A stretch of DNA of 64,000 bases, taken from positions 1 to 64,000 of the forward strand of contig NZ_FNPI01000008.1 of the NCBI RefSeq assembly GCF_900107275.1, in the 5' to 3' direction. Below, in pieces: positions 55,186 to 63,800 of this stretch (position 1 is the stretch's first letter; every line of letters starts with the position of its first letter). Position numbers and translations under genes: made by a program. The notes under the pieces are model-generated. The model was not told where the DNA came from and did not search any database. It saw only the letters and a list, made by a program, of their open reading frames with translations. The DNA comes from Evansella caseinilytica (lineage in GTDB: Bacteria > Bacillota > Bacilli > Bacillales > Salisediminibacteriaceae).

Positions 55186-57095
55186 TACAATTCTTTTCTA
55201 CGATCGCTGAATATCGGAATCGTCTGCCTCACTTCGTCTACCTGGGCTAAATCCAGTTCACCGAACAATGTTGTTTCGTCCTCTCCTGCTTCGGCTACGA
55301 TTTCGCCCCACGGCCCAATAATGATGGAATGACCGCCGAAAACATTGTCCGGGTCCTCCCCCGCGCGGTTGCAGGCAACGACGTAACATTGGTTTTCAAT
55401 CGCCCGGCTGACAAGCAACGCCCGCCAATGGTCAATGCGCGGTTTCGGCCATTCTGCAACAACAAACAGCACTTTCGTATCGTCCAGCATATGCGTGCGA
55501 ATCCACTCCGGAAAGCGAATGTCGTAGCAAATCACCCCGGCACACGGATGACCGTCCAAGGTGAACAGGCCGTCGCTGTTTCCTTCGGCGAGATATTTGT
55601 CTTCCTTCATCAACCGGAACAAGTGAGCTTTACTGTATTCCTTTACAAGCTCCCCGTTTCGGCGGAAAACGAGCATCGTGTTGGTCACGCCGGTTTCCGT
55701 CTGTCTGGCGACCGAGCCGGCAACGATATTCACGCTATACTGCTTGGCAAGCCGGGAAATAAACGCGGTTGTTTCGGCCGCTTCTTTATCCGCGATTTCA
55801 TCAAGCCGTGTCAAATCATAGCCGGTAGACCACAGCTCCGGCAGGACAATCACATCCACATGCTGCTCCGTTGCCTTGCGGATTTTTTCCTCCACACGGT
55901 GAAAATTTTCTTCCCGGTTTCCAAAAGCAATATCCAGTTGAAGCAGCGCCGCTTGGAATGGTACTTTGGCTTCGCACTGTGAAGATGCAAGATTCAGGTC
56001 GGATGATACTGCCTCAGCATCGGCAACCGCACGTTCCAGTTCCCTGATGGCCGCCACCACCAGCTCCTTCGTAGAGACATTCATGAAGTGAATCGATTCT
56101 CCTTGTTTGACTGCCCGCTCCGCGATGATATCAATGGCGTCTTCAATACCGGAAGTAATCCCCAGCTCCTGTAAGGACGCGGGCAAATTAAGCTCACGGT
56201 ACACCGGCAGCAGCTGCATGATCTCATCAAAATTGTTTTCCAGCGCCAACTGAACTAAAATGCCGTAAGCTACTTTGTCTCCATGAAGGCGGGAATGGGT
56301 TTCGTTCACGTAGGTCAACCCGTTATGAATCGAATGGGCGCCGGCAATCCGGCCGTATTTTTCGCCGTAACCTCCGACCATTCCCCCGGCCATAATGATC
56401 GTTTCAATCACCCGTAAAAACGAAGAAGTTACTGTTTTTTTCCGTAACGCCGCAGCAGCAGCCTTTCCTTCCGCCAATAAAACATCACGGCACAAGCGGG
56501 CGGATTGGTGGGCGATTTCGACGGCCAGCGGCTTTGCCTCCAGCCCGCGGATAAGCACGTCCGCTTCATACCACTTCGCTATCGTGTCGCCGATTCCGGC
56601 GATGAGATATTCCGGCGGAGAATCGATGATCATTCGCGGCTCGACGAGAACGACGAGGGCAGCGGTCGGAAAAACCGTATATTTCAGGAAATTGCCGTCC
56701 TGATCGTAAAACACGCTCAGCGGCGTCCACGCGGCACAATTGGAGGCGAGCGTCGGCACGAGAATATACGGGCGCCCCGTTTCACTGGCTACCGCTTTGG
56801 CGATGTCCATCACCTTACCGCCCCCGACCCCGATGATGAAGTCCGCTCCATCGGAGGCTGCCAACTCACCGATACGCGCTACTTCCGCAAAGGTACACTC
56901 CCCACGGTATTGTATGTTTGTTGTATTTATTTCCAACGTGGAAAAAAATTTTTTTGCCGCCCTCCACGATTTTTCTCCATGAATAAGTAGTCCACGCGAT
57001 AATCGGTGCTGCTTAATCAATTCAGGGAGCCGTTCAAGCACACCTTCATGACATTGGTAAAAATTCGGCGCTCCTTGGACTGGGATGATATCCAT
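55176..57095 (-). CDS. Fusion of a GldA-type dehydrogenase and a carbon-nitrogen hydrolase (MtnU-like)
   Basis: 639 residues in one uninterrupted frame. Residues 1-360: glycerol-dehydrogenase-like Fe/Zn alcohol dehydrogenase with GVGGGKVMDIAKA, GDTIAKWYEA, AHSIHNGL and HGDKVAYG, so metal ligands are intact. Linker about 361-382. Residues 383-639: nitrilase superfamily with Glu in VLPELWSTGYD, Lys in SKAHLFRL and Cys in GVICYDIRFPE, all intact, closest in feel to omega-amidase MtnU/YkrU. A SAM-I riboswitch lies upstream and an MtnE-like gene is divergent, so the fusion likely serves methionine salvage: the amidase on 2-oxoglutaramate made by glutamine-dependent transamination, the dehydrogenase on an unknown 2-oxo or hydroxy acid. 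Confidence 0.85.
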   Translation of the reverse strand: MDIIPVQGAPNFYQCHEGVLERLPELIKQHRLSRGLLIHGEKSWRAAKKFFSTLEINTTNIQYRGECTFAEVARIGELAASDGADFIIGVGGGKVMDIAKAVASETGRPYILVPTLASNCAAWTPLSVFYDQDGNFLKYTVFPTAALVVLVEPRMIIDSPPEYLIAGIGDTIAKWYEADVLIRGLEAKPLAVEIAHQSARLCRDVLLAEGKAAAAALRKKTVTSSFLRVIETIIMAGGMVGGYGEKYGRIAGAHSIHNGLTYVNETHSRLHGDKVAYGILVQLALENNFDEIMQLLPVYRELNLPASLQELGITSGIEDAIDIIAERAVKQGESIHFMNVSTKELVVAAIRELERAVADAEAVSSDLNLASSQCEAKVPFQAALLQLDIAFGNREENFHRVEEKIRKATEQHVDVIVLPELWSTGYDLTRLDEIADKEAAETTAFISRLAKQYSVNIVAGSVARQTETGVTNTMLVFRRNGELVKEYSKAHLFRLMKEDKYLAEGNSDGLFTLDGHPCAGVICYDIRFPEWIRTHMLDDTKVLFVVAEWPKPRIDHWRALLVSRAIENQCYVVACNRAGEDPDNVFGGHSIIIGPWGEIVAEAGEDETTLFGELDLAQVDEVRQTIPIFSDRRKELYKL

Positions 57096-57253
57096 GCGTT
57101 TGCTCCTTTCTGAAATGCTACTGATTAGATTGAACGTCTAGTTATGATTGTTTGTTTATCATTAATTTGAACGGCAACTGCAATAATGATGAAATGGAGA
57201 TGCAGCCAAACCAAACGAAAATGGATGTTCAAAAGTTACTTACACTAAAAACA

Positions 57254-57300
57254 TAAAAAACCTCTCCTTGGCAGGAAGAGGGAGGGCTGGTCTCTTCCTC
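57254..57300 (-). terminator. Terminator of the SAM riboswitch expression platform
   Basis: Minus-strand CCTCTTCCT / AGGAGAGG stem followed by TTTTTTATGTTTTT; the upstream GGAAGAG can instead pair with CTCTTCC as part of the antiterminator. Confidence 0.8.
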
Positions 57301-57402
57301 TTATCTTGCAATCAACATTGCAGGAATTAGCACCGTACGCCTGTTGCATCGGTTGCCGGGTATCATCGGGCCAGTCCCTCCACCTGCTCTGGATAAGAAG
57401 AG
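57296..57402 (-). promoter_or_regulatory. SAM-I (S-box) riboswitch
   Basis: Minus strand: CTTATCCAGAGCAGGTGGAGGGACTGGCCC..., then GATGATACCCGGCAACC, CGGTGCTAATTCCTGC and the closing AGATAAGAGG. All S-box blocks are present. SAM binding should terminate transcription ahead of the fusion gene. Confidence 0.96.
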
Positions 57403-57430
57403 ATGATCATTTTCGGTTATTGTTGATGAA

Positions 57431-57459
57431 ATTATGACATTCCGCTATTTTTTAGTCAA
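57431..57459 (-). promoter_or_regulatory. Promoter of the SAM riboswitch transcript
   Basis: Minus-strand TTGACT (57459-57454), 17-base spacer, CATAAT (57436-57431). Confidence 0.75.
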
Positions 57460-57687
57460 GGCATAACTTCCAGCCTGCAATAACCTTCGACGACCTCAAA
57501 CACAGCAAACAGCACTCGTCATCAACAGCGGAAACACAGGTTAACAAGTCCATTCTTCCAAAAAACATGAACAAGCTTCCCCCCACATGTGGTGAAAGCT
57601 GGATCGCACTGGGAATTCTAAAAACATGCTGGTGAAAACGAGCGGACCAACGCTGGCACCCTCTTTACAACAAAGTAAAAAATTTAC

Positions 57688-57716
57688 TTTACAAATCAAG
57701 CCAGGATCAGTATGAT
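57688..57716 (+). promoter_or_regulatory. Promoter of the mtnE-like gene
   Basis: TTTACA (57688-57693), 17-base spacer, TATGAT (57711-57716). An AAGTAAA/TTTACTT inverted repeat (57673-57689) abuts the -35. No riboswitch is seen on this strand. The remaining 57460-57687 holds only a CCACATGTGG palindrome. Confidence 0.65.
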
Positions 57717-57761
57717 TAGGTCTAAGTTATACAAGTTTGAACGGTGGAGAGTGATCGAGAC

Positions 57762-58958
57762 GTGCGAAATTTTCAACCTTCGGAGACATTGAAGGGACTG
57801 CCTGAACAATTTTTTGCAAAGCTTGTTCAGAAAGTTCAAAATCTAATAAACGATGGCCATGATGTCATTAATTTAGGACAGGGAAATCCAGATTTACCGA
57901 CTCCGGATCATATTGTGGAAAGCCTGCAGATGACCGTTAATGATCCGCAAAACCACAAATATCCACCGTTTCGCGGTTTACCGCTGCTGAAAGAAGCGAT
58001 TTGCGAATATTATCAGCGGGAGTATCATGTGGATTTAAATCCGGAAACGGAAGTGGCGATTTTATTCGGAGCCAAGACAGGACTTGTGGAAATCAGCCAA
58101 TGCCTGCTTAATCCGGGCGATATTGCGCTGCTGCCTGACCCCGGCTATCCGGACTATCTGTCGGGAATTGCGCTTGCACAAGCAAAAACAGTGTTGATGC
58201 CGTTGCTTACTGAAAATGATTTTTTACCGGATTACCGTTTGCTGGAGAAAAAAGCACTGGACGAGGCAAAAATGATGTTTTTAAATTATCCAAACAACCC
58301 GACATCAGCCACGGCAACAAAAGATTTTTTCGATGAGACGGTAGCGGTTGCCGAAAAGCATGACATTTGCGTGGTTCATGATTTTGCTTACGGCGCTCTC
58401 GGCTTTGACGGGGAAAAGCAGCCGAGCTTTCTTCAGTCAGAAGGCGCCAAAAGCATCGGCATCGAAATGTATACGATGTCCAAGACCTACAATATGGCCG
58501 GCTGGCGCGTCGCGTTCGCTGTCGGAAATCCGTCCGTCATTGAACATTTGAATACCATCCAGGATCATCTGTACGTTAGCTTATTCGGCGCCATTCAGCA
58601 TGCCGCGGCCGAAGCGCTAACTGGAAGTCAGGAGTCGGTAAAGCAGTTAGTTCGCACATATGAGCAGCGCCGAAATACGTTTATCAGCCGGCTGCATGAC
58701 ATCGGCTGGCATGTCAAAGCCCCAAAAGGGACTTTCTTCGTCTGGTTGCCGGTACCCGAGGGCTATACATCGGAGGAATTCGCCAATCTTCTTTTGGAAA
58801 AAGCTCATGTTGTTGCGGCACCGGGCAACGGCTTCGGCTCCTGCGGAGAAGGGTATTTGCGCATCGGCCTTCTCGATCAAGAAGAGCGGCTGGCGGAAGC
58901 GGTAAAGCGAATCGACGCTCTTGGAATTTTCAAGAAAAAACAAGTGTCCAGCAGCTAA
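57762..58958 (+). CDS. mtnE: PLP-dependent aminotransferase, MtnE/YkrV-like
   Basis: 398-residue class I/II aminotransferase. INLGQGNPDLPTP, LNYPNNPTSA, and the PLP lysine in YTMSKTYNMAGWRVAF are seen. Its N-terminus (LKGLPEQFFAKLVQKVQNLI) and its location opposite a SAM-riboswitch-controlled omega-amidase-like protein fit MtnE, which aminates 4-methylthio-2-oxobutyrate to methionine using glutamine. GTG 57762 is preceded by GGAGAGTGATC at good spacing; GTG 57744 is an upstream alternative. Other mtn genes are not in the window. Confidence 0.82.
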   Translation: MRNFQPSETLKGLPEQFFAKLVQKVQNLINDGHDVINLGQGNPDLPTPDHIVESLQMTVNDPQNHKYPPFRGLPLLKEAICEYYQREYHVDLNPETEVAILFGAKTGLVEISQCLLNPGDIALLPDPGYPDYLSGIALAQAKTVLMPLLTENDFLPDYRLLEKKALDEAKMMFLNYPNNPTSATATKDFFDETVAVAEKHDICVVHDFAYGALGFDGEKQPSFLQSEGAKSIGIEMYTMSKTYNMAGWRVAFAVGNPSVIEHLNTIQDHLYVSLFGAIQHAAAEALTGSQESVKQLVRTYEQRRNTFISRLHDIGWHVKAPKGTFFVWLPVPEGYTSEEFANLLLEKAHVVAAPGNGFGSCGEGYLRIGLLDQEERLAEAVKRIDALGIFKKKQVSSS

Positions 58959-59193
58959 ATCCACCACAGTTTTCAGCTTGACGGTGGCATCGGGCTTAAG
59001 TTTGGGAAAGTGCGAATCCATGGGAAGCCACCGCAGAATTTCGTTTTTTTGTGGGAAAGCAATAAAATGACTGATAAGATGATGCTTTGGCAAGTCCAGC
59101 TTTTTCAAAAATAAGCGGCCGTACAGGCGAATAATATTTGACCAAAGACAGACAATAGCGGTAGATCCCCATTCAAATGAGGAGGTTATGCCG

Positions 59194-59373
59194 ATGGACA
59201 GCCGGCGAGCGCAGGAAATTGTCAATTCTCCGACGCTGATCAATGTCCGTTACAACGGGGTTCCCGTTTACATCCAAGAGGTTGTGGAAGAAAAAGGAAT
59301 GGCCCGGGTTTTCCCGCTGGATGAAATGAATCATGAGCAGGAAGTGGATTTAGCTGGGTTGCAGGAAGGCTAA
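59194..59373 (+). CDS. sspH: H-type small acid-soluble spore protein, second copy
   Basis: 59 residues (MDSRRAQEIVNSPTLINVRY...), paralogue of the protein at 32562. RRAQEI, VRYNGVPVYIQ and VFPLDE correspond to the other copy's blocks. GAGGAGG is eight bases before ATG 59194; ATG 59188 is too close. Expected in the forespore under sigma-G. Confidence 0.9.
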   Translation: MDSRRAQEIVNSPTLINVRYNGVPVYIQEVVEEKGMARVFPLDEMNHEQEVDLAGLQEG

Positions 59374-59680
59374 GAAGAGGAGTCACGGAAGTAAAGGTAA
59401 TCGAGCTTGTAGATTTTTGCCAATATAAGGTGATCAAACTTACACATTTTACAGACCTGCGAAAAGTCACAGAAATAACAGCTTCCTTTGACTCCGGAGC
59501 ATGCTAATATACGTTAGCCAGGGCCAATTCATTGCTTTCAATTGGGCTCGACAACTCCGTTTCATTACCGTATTGATGCTCCGGAGCTTTTTTCGGGTTC
59601 TATCCTCCCAATAAGGGTGTTGGATTTGGGACAGGAATATTTTCGTGCTGCACTCGTTCTATCTAATTGCGGCGGCTCGA
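59374..59680. other. Intergenic, no gene seen
   Basis: No coding signal stands out. The stretch leads into the tandem array T2; a minus frame at 59565-59750 (starting MRTNWSLNRRKM) is built from array units and is not counted as a gene. Confidence 0.4.
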
Positions 59681-59840
59681 CCTCGGTTTTGTTCTCATCA
59701 ACTCCGCTTGAGGACATTTTGCGGCGATTCAAACTCCAGTTTGTCCTCATAAACGCTTCTTGAGGACATTCGACAACGATTCGAACTCTAATTTTGTCCT
59801 CATGAACCCTCCTTGAGGACAGCTCACCCTGCTTCGCCGC
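59681..59840. repeat. Tandem array T2, period 52-53 bp
   Basis: TTGAGGACA begins at 59708, 59760 and 59813, each preceded by TTTGTCCTCAT or TTTTGTTCTCAT, giving three imperfect palindromes (TGTCCTCA...TGAGGACA) with related 22-bp separators. On the minus strand each unit contains a purine-rich site then ATGAGGACAAA. Confidence 0.75.
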
Positions 59841-60212
59841 CAGTGGTTCAGGCTCGGATTAACGCTATTCGTTCCATTCTCCCGACACGGGAACGTAATT
59901 GCAGTTTCGATTCCAACGTTTTTGAATAAAATTCAGCCGAAACAGTGTTTTCCCCTTTCTTTTTACAGCTTCATTTTCCAGCGAAACCGTGGTTTCCCCC
60001 GGCTTTTATAGCTTTATTCCGCCCAATTTGCTTCAGTTTTCCGCCGATTGGCTTCGGGCGTTCGCTCTCATCAGCTCTAAGGGAACGATGAACTCTCTTT
60101 ACACTTGCCCTTAGCCTAGTAGCAACCTTTCCGACGTTGGTCCAAAAAGCAATGCCATCGTTCCTCACCCCAGAAGCATCCGGCACCGGCAACCACAGTG
60201 CCGGCCCGGTAA
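59841..60212. other. Intergenic with a further degenerate repeat
   Basis: AAACAGTGTTTTCCCC at 59940 and AAACCGTGGTTTCCCC at 59984, each followed by C.TTT.TACAGCTTCATT-type sequence, form a 44-bp period pair. No gene is evident. Confidence 0.4.
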
Positions 60213-61544
60213 CTACCTTTCTTCGTTTTTGCACAGCACTTCATTATAAAATTGTAAAAAAGTAAAGCGATTGCTGCGTATATGATGAGCTTCCGTTAAG
60301 GCAGCGGCGACAACCTCGGCTTCAATGCCCAGTTGCTCAGGTTCCGTCTCCCCCCCGACTTTTTCCAGCCAGCCGCGAATCGTGTCCCCATCAGGAATCC
60401 GATCAATGATGTCCAGTATGGAAGCCCTGTCAACGGCAATCGCATTCAGCGAAGCGGCGATTCTTTCATCGTTTCCTGCTTCACCATTGTTGTCCACAGC
60501 CGACTTTGCTCCTCCATCACCTTGTTCATGACCGGCAGCCTCGGCTTTGCCGGTTGGCTGCAACAGCGAAACCATATTTTCCAATTCTCCGTCACCTGCT
60601 ATAGACGGCCTCACTTTCTTTTTATACAAATCGGCAATCAGACCGCAAGCGACGCCCACTTTCGCCCCGTGAAGAACCTGCGGCTTATTGTTTCGCAAAA
60701 AATCCATTTCCCAATAGTGGGAAACGTGGTGCTCGCCGCCGGAAGCAGGATGGGAGTGACCGATCAGCAGCATCGCTATTCCGGAATTGATCAGCGCCTC
60801 CATCAGCAGCTGAATCCCGGTTTCGTCTCCAGCGGCAATATTGTCCACATTATCGATGCAGAAAGTCAGCGCCTCCTCAGTGATCTCCGCGGCCAGTGGA
60901 CAATACGGCTCACCTGCTGCCAAATGGCCGAAGCGCCAATCAGCAAGGGAGGTTGCCTTGCCGATCATGTCACCGAAGCCGGCGGCAATCATCTGCCTCG
61001 GGGCTGCCTGCAGCACGTCGAGATCAGCAAATACAGCGAGCGGCGCCTGCATTTGATACGTCGTTTTCATGCCGGCGATCACGAGCGGCGCCCCCATAGA
61101 ATTGAAGCCGTCCACCGACGGCGCTGTCGGCACGGAAACGAAGGGCTTGCCCATTTTAAAGCTTACTGCCCGGGAAATGTCGTGAATCGTTCCGGAGCCG
61201 ACGGCAAGAACAACTTGCGTTTCCTGAGGAACTTTCAACAGCAGCTGTACAATCGAGCGTTCATCGGCGATCACGTCTCCGGCTTCATTTGGCTGCAAAA
61301 GAACTACCTTCGTCTGTAAAAGAACATCCTTTAATAAAGAAAACAGCTTTTCCCCCGCTGCGCGATACGTGTTATCATCGGCGACTAGCACGACATGTTC
61401 GAATCCGCGGGACACTAAATAGGCGGCGGCTGCCTGCAACGCCTCCTTGGAAATCTCGATTTTTTCAATCGTAATCTCCCGGTGCTCCATGCCGCAGTCA
61501 CAGCTTGGAATTCGTTCAGCAAGCTTTTTTTGAAAAGATAACAT
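60213..61544 (-). CDS. egsA: sn-glycerol-1-phosphate dehydrogenase (EgsA/AraM)
   Basis: 443 residues; reduces dihydroxyacetone phosphate to sn-glycerol-1-phosphate, the archaeal-type stereoisomer used in Bacillus for heptaprenylglyceryl phosphate. Nucleotide motif AVGSGTIHDISRAV, SVPTAPSVDGFNS, AAGFGDMIGK, and metal-binding His in GHSHPASGGEHHVSH. Longer than AraM (about 394) because of a Gly/Ala/Asp-rich insertion (HEQGDGGAKSAVDNNGEAGN, around residues 340-365). The ATG is preceded by GAGGAATG. No ara genes are adjacent. Confidence 0.9.
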   Translation of the reverse strand: MLSFQKKLAERIPSCDCGMEHREITIEKIEISKEALQAAAAYLVSRGFEHVVLVADDNTYRAAGEKLFSLLKDVLLQTKVVLLQPNEAGDVIADERSIVQLLLKVPQETQVVLAVGSGTIHDISRAVSFKMGKPFVSVPTAPSVDGFNSMGAPLVIAGMKTTYQMQAPLAVFADLDVLQAAPRQMIAAGFGDMIGKATSLADWRFGHLAAGEPYCPLAAEITEEALTFCIDNVDNIAAGDETGIQLLMEALINSGIAMLLIGHSHPASGGEHHVSHYWEMDFLRNNKPQVLHGAKVGVACGLIADLYKKKVRPSIAGDGELENMVSLLQPTGKAEAAGHEQGDGGAKSAVDNNGEAGNDERIAASLNAIAVDRASILDIIDRIPDGDTIRGWLEKVGGETEPEQLGIEAEVVAAALTEAHHIRSNRFTFLQFYNEVLCKNEER

Positions 61545-62068
61545 GATGACATTCCTCCTCGTTTTCTGGTAACGTAAAAATCATTCATTGCATTTACCGT
61601 ATGGCAATGTGCGGCCGATAGCGATAATCTGTATTATCATTGGTATTGTTTCTGCCGGGGAAGGAGCTGGTGTTTTAAGAAGGTTGTCGTGCTGTGTCTT
61701 CCGTTCCAGGCTGCAGCTTTTCACAATCATCGGGGCTGATTGCGAACAGGAGGTGAGGTTTTTACTGTGCTGTCATCTGTCAAGTCCCATATTGCCGCAG
61801 TATATCCGGCTGTCGAACTTCACTGTCTGCTGTCATAAGTTGAACAAGCTGAGCAACCAACAGCGCTACTGAAAAAAATCGCCTTTTACTTTTTTCCAGG
61901 GGACACCGAATGGTTGTTTCCACAATCGGCACATCAAGCAGAGCCGGCGTTGTTTTGAACATGCCTTTAAAATGAATAAGCAGTCATGATTCGATACATT
62001 TTTAACTATCCAGCAGGTTTCATTGCCGACGGGGGTTACATATTGGGAAACGCGGGATTTCCAACACC
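61545..62068. other. Intergenic, nothing convincing
   Basis: A 94-codon plus frame at 61588-61872 has no family resemblance and is compositionally odd (Cys-rich); I treat it as non-coding. Confidence 0.35.
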
Positions 62069-62092
62069 CTCTGCGTTATAATTATAGCAGAG
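62069..62092 (+). promoter_or_regulatory. 24-bp palindrome overlapping a -10 box (candidate operator)
   Basis: CTCTGC...GCAGAG arms enclose TATAATTATA; TATAAT at 62077-62082 would be the -10 of the AraC-type gene 50 bases downstream. No good -35 is visible, consistent with activation or autoregulation. Confidence 0.5.
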
Positions 62093-62141
62093 ATGCTGCG
62101 AACGAATCATCAATGAGTATGAAAGGAGCTTTCCTGCACCG

Positions 62142-63065
62142 ATGAGTATAAGCGGATTATATGACCAGGAGCTGTTGGCGGGGACCTACCACCCTCACGT
62201 AACCTTTTATTATTTTAAACAATGGGACGATTTTCAAATGCCGGAAGCACACGCTCATCATCGGGTGGAAATTATGTATGTCATTTCCGGCCAGTGCAAG
62301 GTCACTATTGACAAGGACGTATGGACAATGAAAAAGGGACAGTTTGTCCTTATTGATGCCCATGTTCCACACCAGCTTATTGTGAAAAAGGGAAAGCCGT
62401 GCCGAATGCTCAACATCGAGTTTCAGTTTGAGGAAAAAACCGGGGCGTTTCCATCCATTAAAGAATTGACTGAGGAAAACACTGCTTTTCAAGACTTTCT
62501 TACTAGAAAAAAAATGTATCACCTGCTTCATGATCCGAATGAGGTGTACTTTACATTAAAAAATCTTGTTCTCGAGTTGGATGAGGCGCAGCAGGACAAT
62601 CAGCTGATGATCAAGCTGCTGCTGTCTCAGCTCCTGATACACATCGCTAAGCTTGCGGCTGCAGCTGACTGCGAAGATGCAGCTCCGGCAAATCTTTATG
62701 TGAAAAAAACGCTGGATTTTATCCACCATCATTATGATTGCGATATTCAGGTGAAAGATATTGCCGCGGCTGTCCATCTCCATCCGAATTATCTCCATCG
62801 TATTTTTAAGGCGCATACGGGGAGTTCCGTATTGGAGTTTCTGACGTCGTTCCGCATGGAAAAAGCAAAGATGCTTCTGCTTCACTCTTCGATTCCAATT
62901 ACGGACATTTCCGAATACATCGGCATCAACAGCCGTCAGTATTTCAGCGCGCTCTTTAAAAAACATACCGGCCAGTCACCGCTGGAATATCGTAACAGCA
63001 TCGACAAGTGGAAGAGGGAGGAAACGGAAGAGGAAGAAGACAAAAACACCCAGATAGGGACCTGA
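62142..63065 (+). CDS. AraC-family transcriptional regulator with cupin sensor
   Basis: 307 residues: N-terminal cupin (HAHHRVEIMYVISGQCKVTI, with metal-type His residues, about 36-95) and two C-terminal helix-turn-helix motifs (VKDIAAAVHLHPNYLHRIFK and ISEYIGINSRQYFSALFKKHTG). Such proteins usually sense a sugar and activate neighbouring glycoside or transport genes, but none is adjacent here. The start follows AAAGGAG at 62122-62128. Confidence 0.88.
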   Translation: MSISGLYDQELLAGTYHPHVTFYYFKQWDDFQMPEAHAHHRVEIMYVISGQCKVTIDKDVWTMKKGQFVLIDAHVPHQLIVKKGKPCRMLNIEFQFEEKTGAFPSIKELTEENTAFQDFLTRKKMYHLLHDPNEVYFTLKNLVLELDEAQQDNQLMIKLLLSQLLIHIAKLAAAADCEDAAPANLYVKKTLDFIHHHYDCDIQVKDIAAAVHLHPNYLHRIFKAHTGSSVLEFLTSFRMEKAKMLLLHSSIPITDISEYIGINSRQYFSALFKKHTGQSPLEYRNSIDKWKREETEEEEDKNTQIGT

Positions 63066-63221
63066 AAACGATAAGGAGAAAAGGAAATTTTGCCTCATAC
63101 ACTGTCATTTCTTTTTAAAGCCTTTTCTTCGCAGAAAAATAGTTTCCGGAAAGGATACGATATTGCATACTTAGAATTACCAAATATTTCAATAAGGTTC
63201 CAATTGGAGAGAAGGAGACAT

Positions 63222-63800
63222 ATGAAAAGAAACATCATGATTTTTATAAGTGCGGGAGTACTGCTGATCATTTTCATACTCTACAGTTTTAATTTTAAAA
63301 CGGAGGAGAAAATAGCAGCAGAAAGGCTGAAGAGTATTTTAGGCACCTCTCTTTACCATGTTTGGTACAACTACGAGCATATTTCAACGGATCAGGAAAA
63401 GGATCTTACAATAGAAAACATGAGCGATGTAACGAATAAATTAAATGTAATTAAAATGTATTCCGAGGTAATTGACTCCGGTGTAGGAGTGGAAGCTCTC
63501 GAGCCCATTGCTGATCGTTTCCAGGAAATCGTAATACATTTAGAAAACAATTACTCTGCTAACGGGGAATTCACTGATCAGGACGTTATCGTTTATCAGA
63601 GCCTTATAGAAGAAGTGAAAATCATTCTTCCTTTAATATCTGATATTTATTATGTTCCTGAATCTCAGGAAGGTGCAGAGCCAGCCTTAACTATTGATGA
63701 TACGGGAGAGTTACAAAAGCTGAAGGAGCGATTGCTCTCTATTCAAGGGGGTGTCTCAAAAGGGAATTTTATCCCTTTTGAGACATCCCCGAAGCAATGA
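63222..63800 (+). CDS. Membrane-anchored protein of unknown function; 3' end formed by a repeat
   Basis: 192 residues. One N-terminal helix (MIFISAGVLLIIFILYSF) then an extracytoplasmic helical domain without a recognised motif. GAAGGAG precedes ATG 63222. From about residue 176 (after LLSIQGG) the codons lie in the hairpin of composite repeat A4 (VSKGNFIPFETSPKQ), so the native C-terminus has been replaced or the gene truncated. Probably co-oriented with, but not clearly in operon with, the AraC gene. Confidence 0.6.
   Translation: MKRNIMIFISAGVLLIIFILYSFNFKTEEKIAAERLKSILGTSLYHVWYNYEHISTDQEKDLTIENMSDVTNKLNVIKMYSEVIDSGVGVEALEPIADRFQEIVIHLENNYSANGEFTDQDVIVYQSLIEEVKIILPLISDIYYVPESQEGAEPALTIDDTGELQKLKERLLSIQGGVSKGNFIPFETSPKQ

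Noticed and set aside
57460-57740. Possible second S-box in front of the mtnE-like gene
   Set aside because: None of the S-box conserved blocks are present on the plus strand; only a plain promoter is seen.
59681-59840. CRISPR-like pattern: about 30-bp palindromic units separated by about 22 bp
   Set aside because: The separators are themselves similar (CGATTC.AACTC in each), the units are imperfect, only three exist and no cas gene is in the window.
61588-61872. 94-codon plus-strand frame upstream of the AraC gene
   Set aside because: Cys-rich random-looking composition, no recognisable domain and no good ribosome-binding site.
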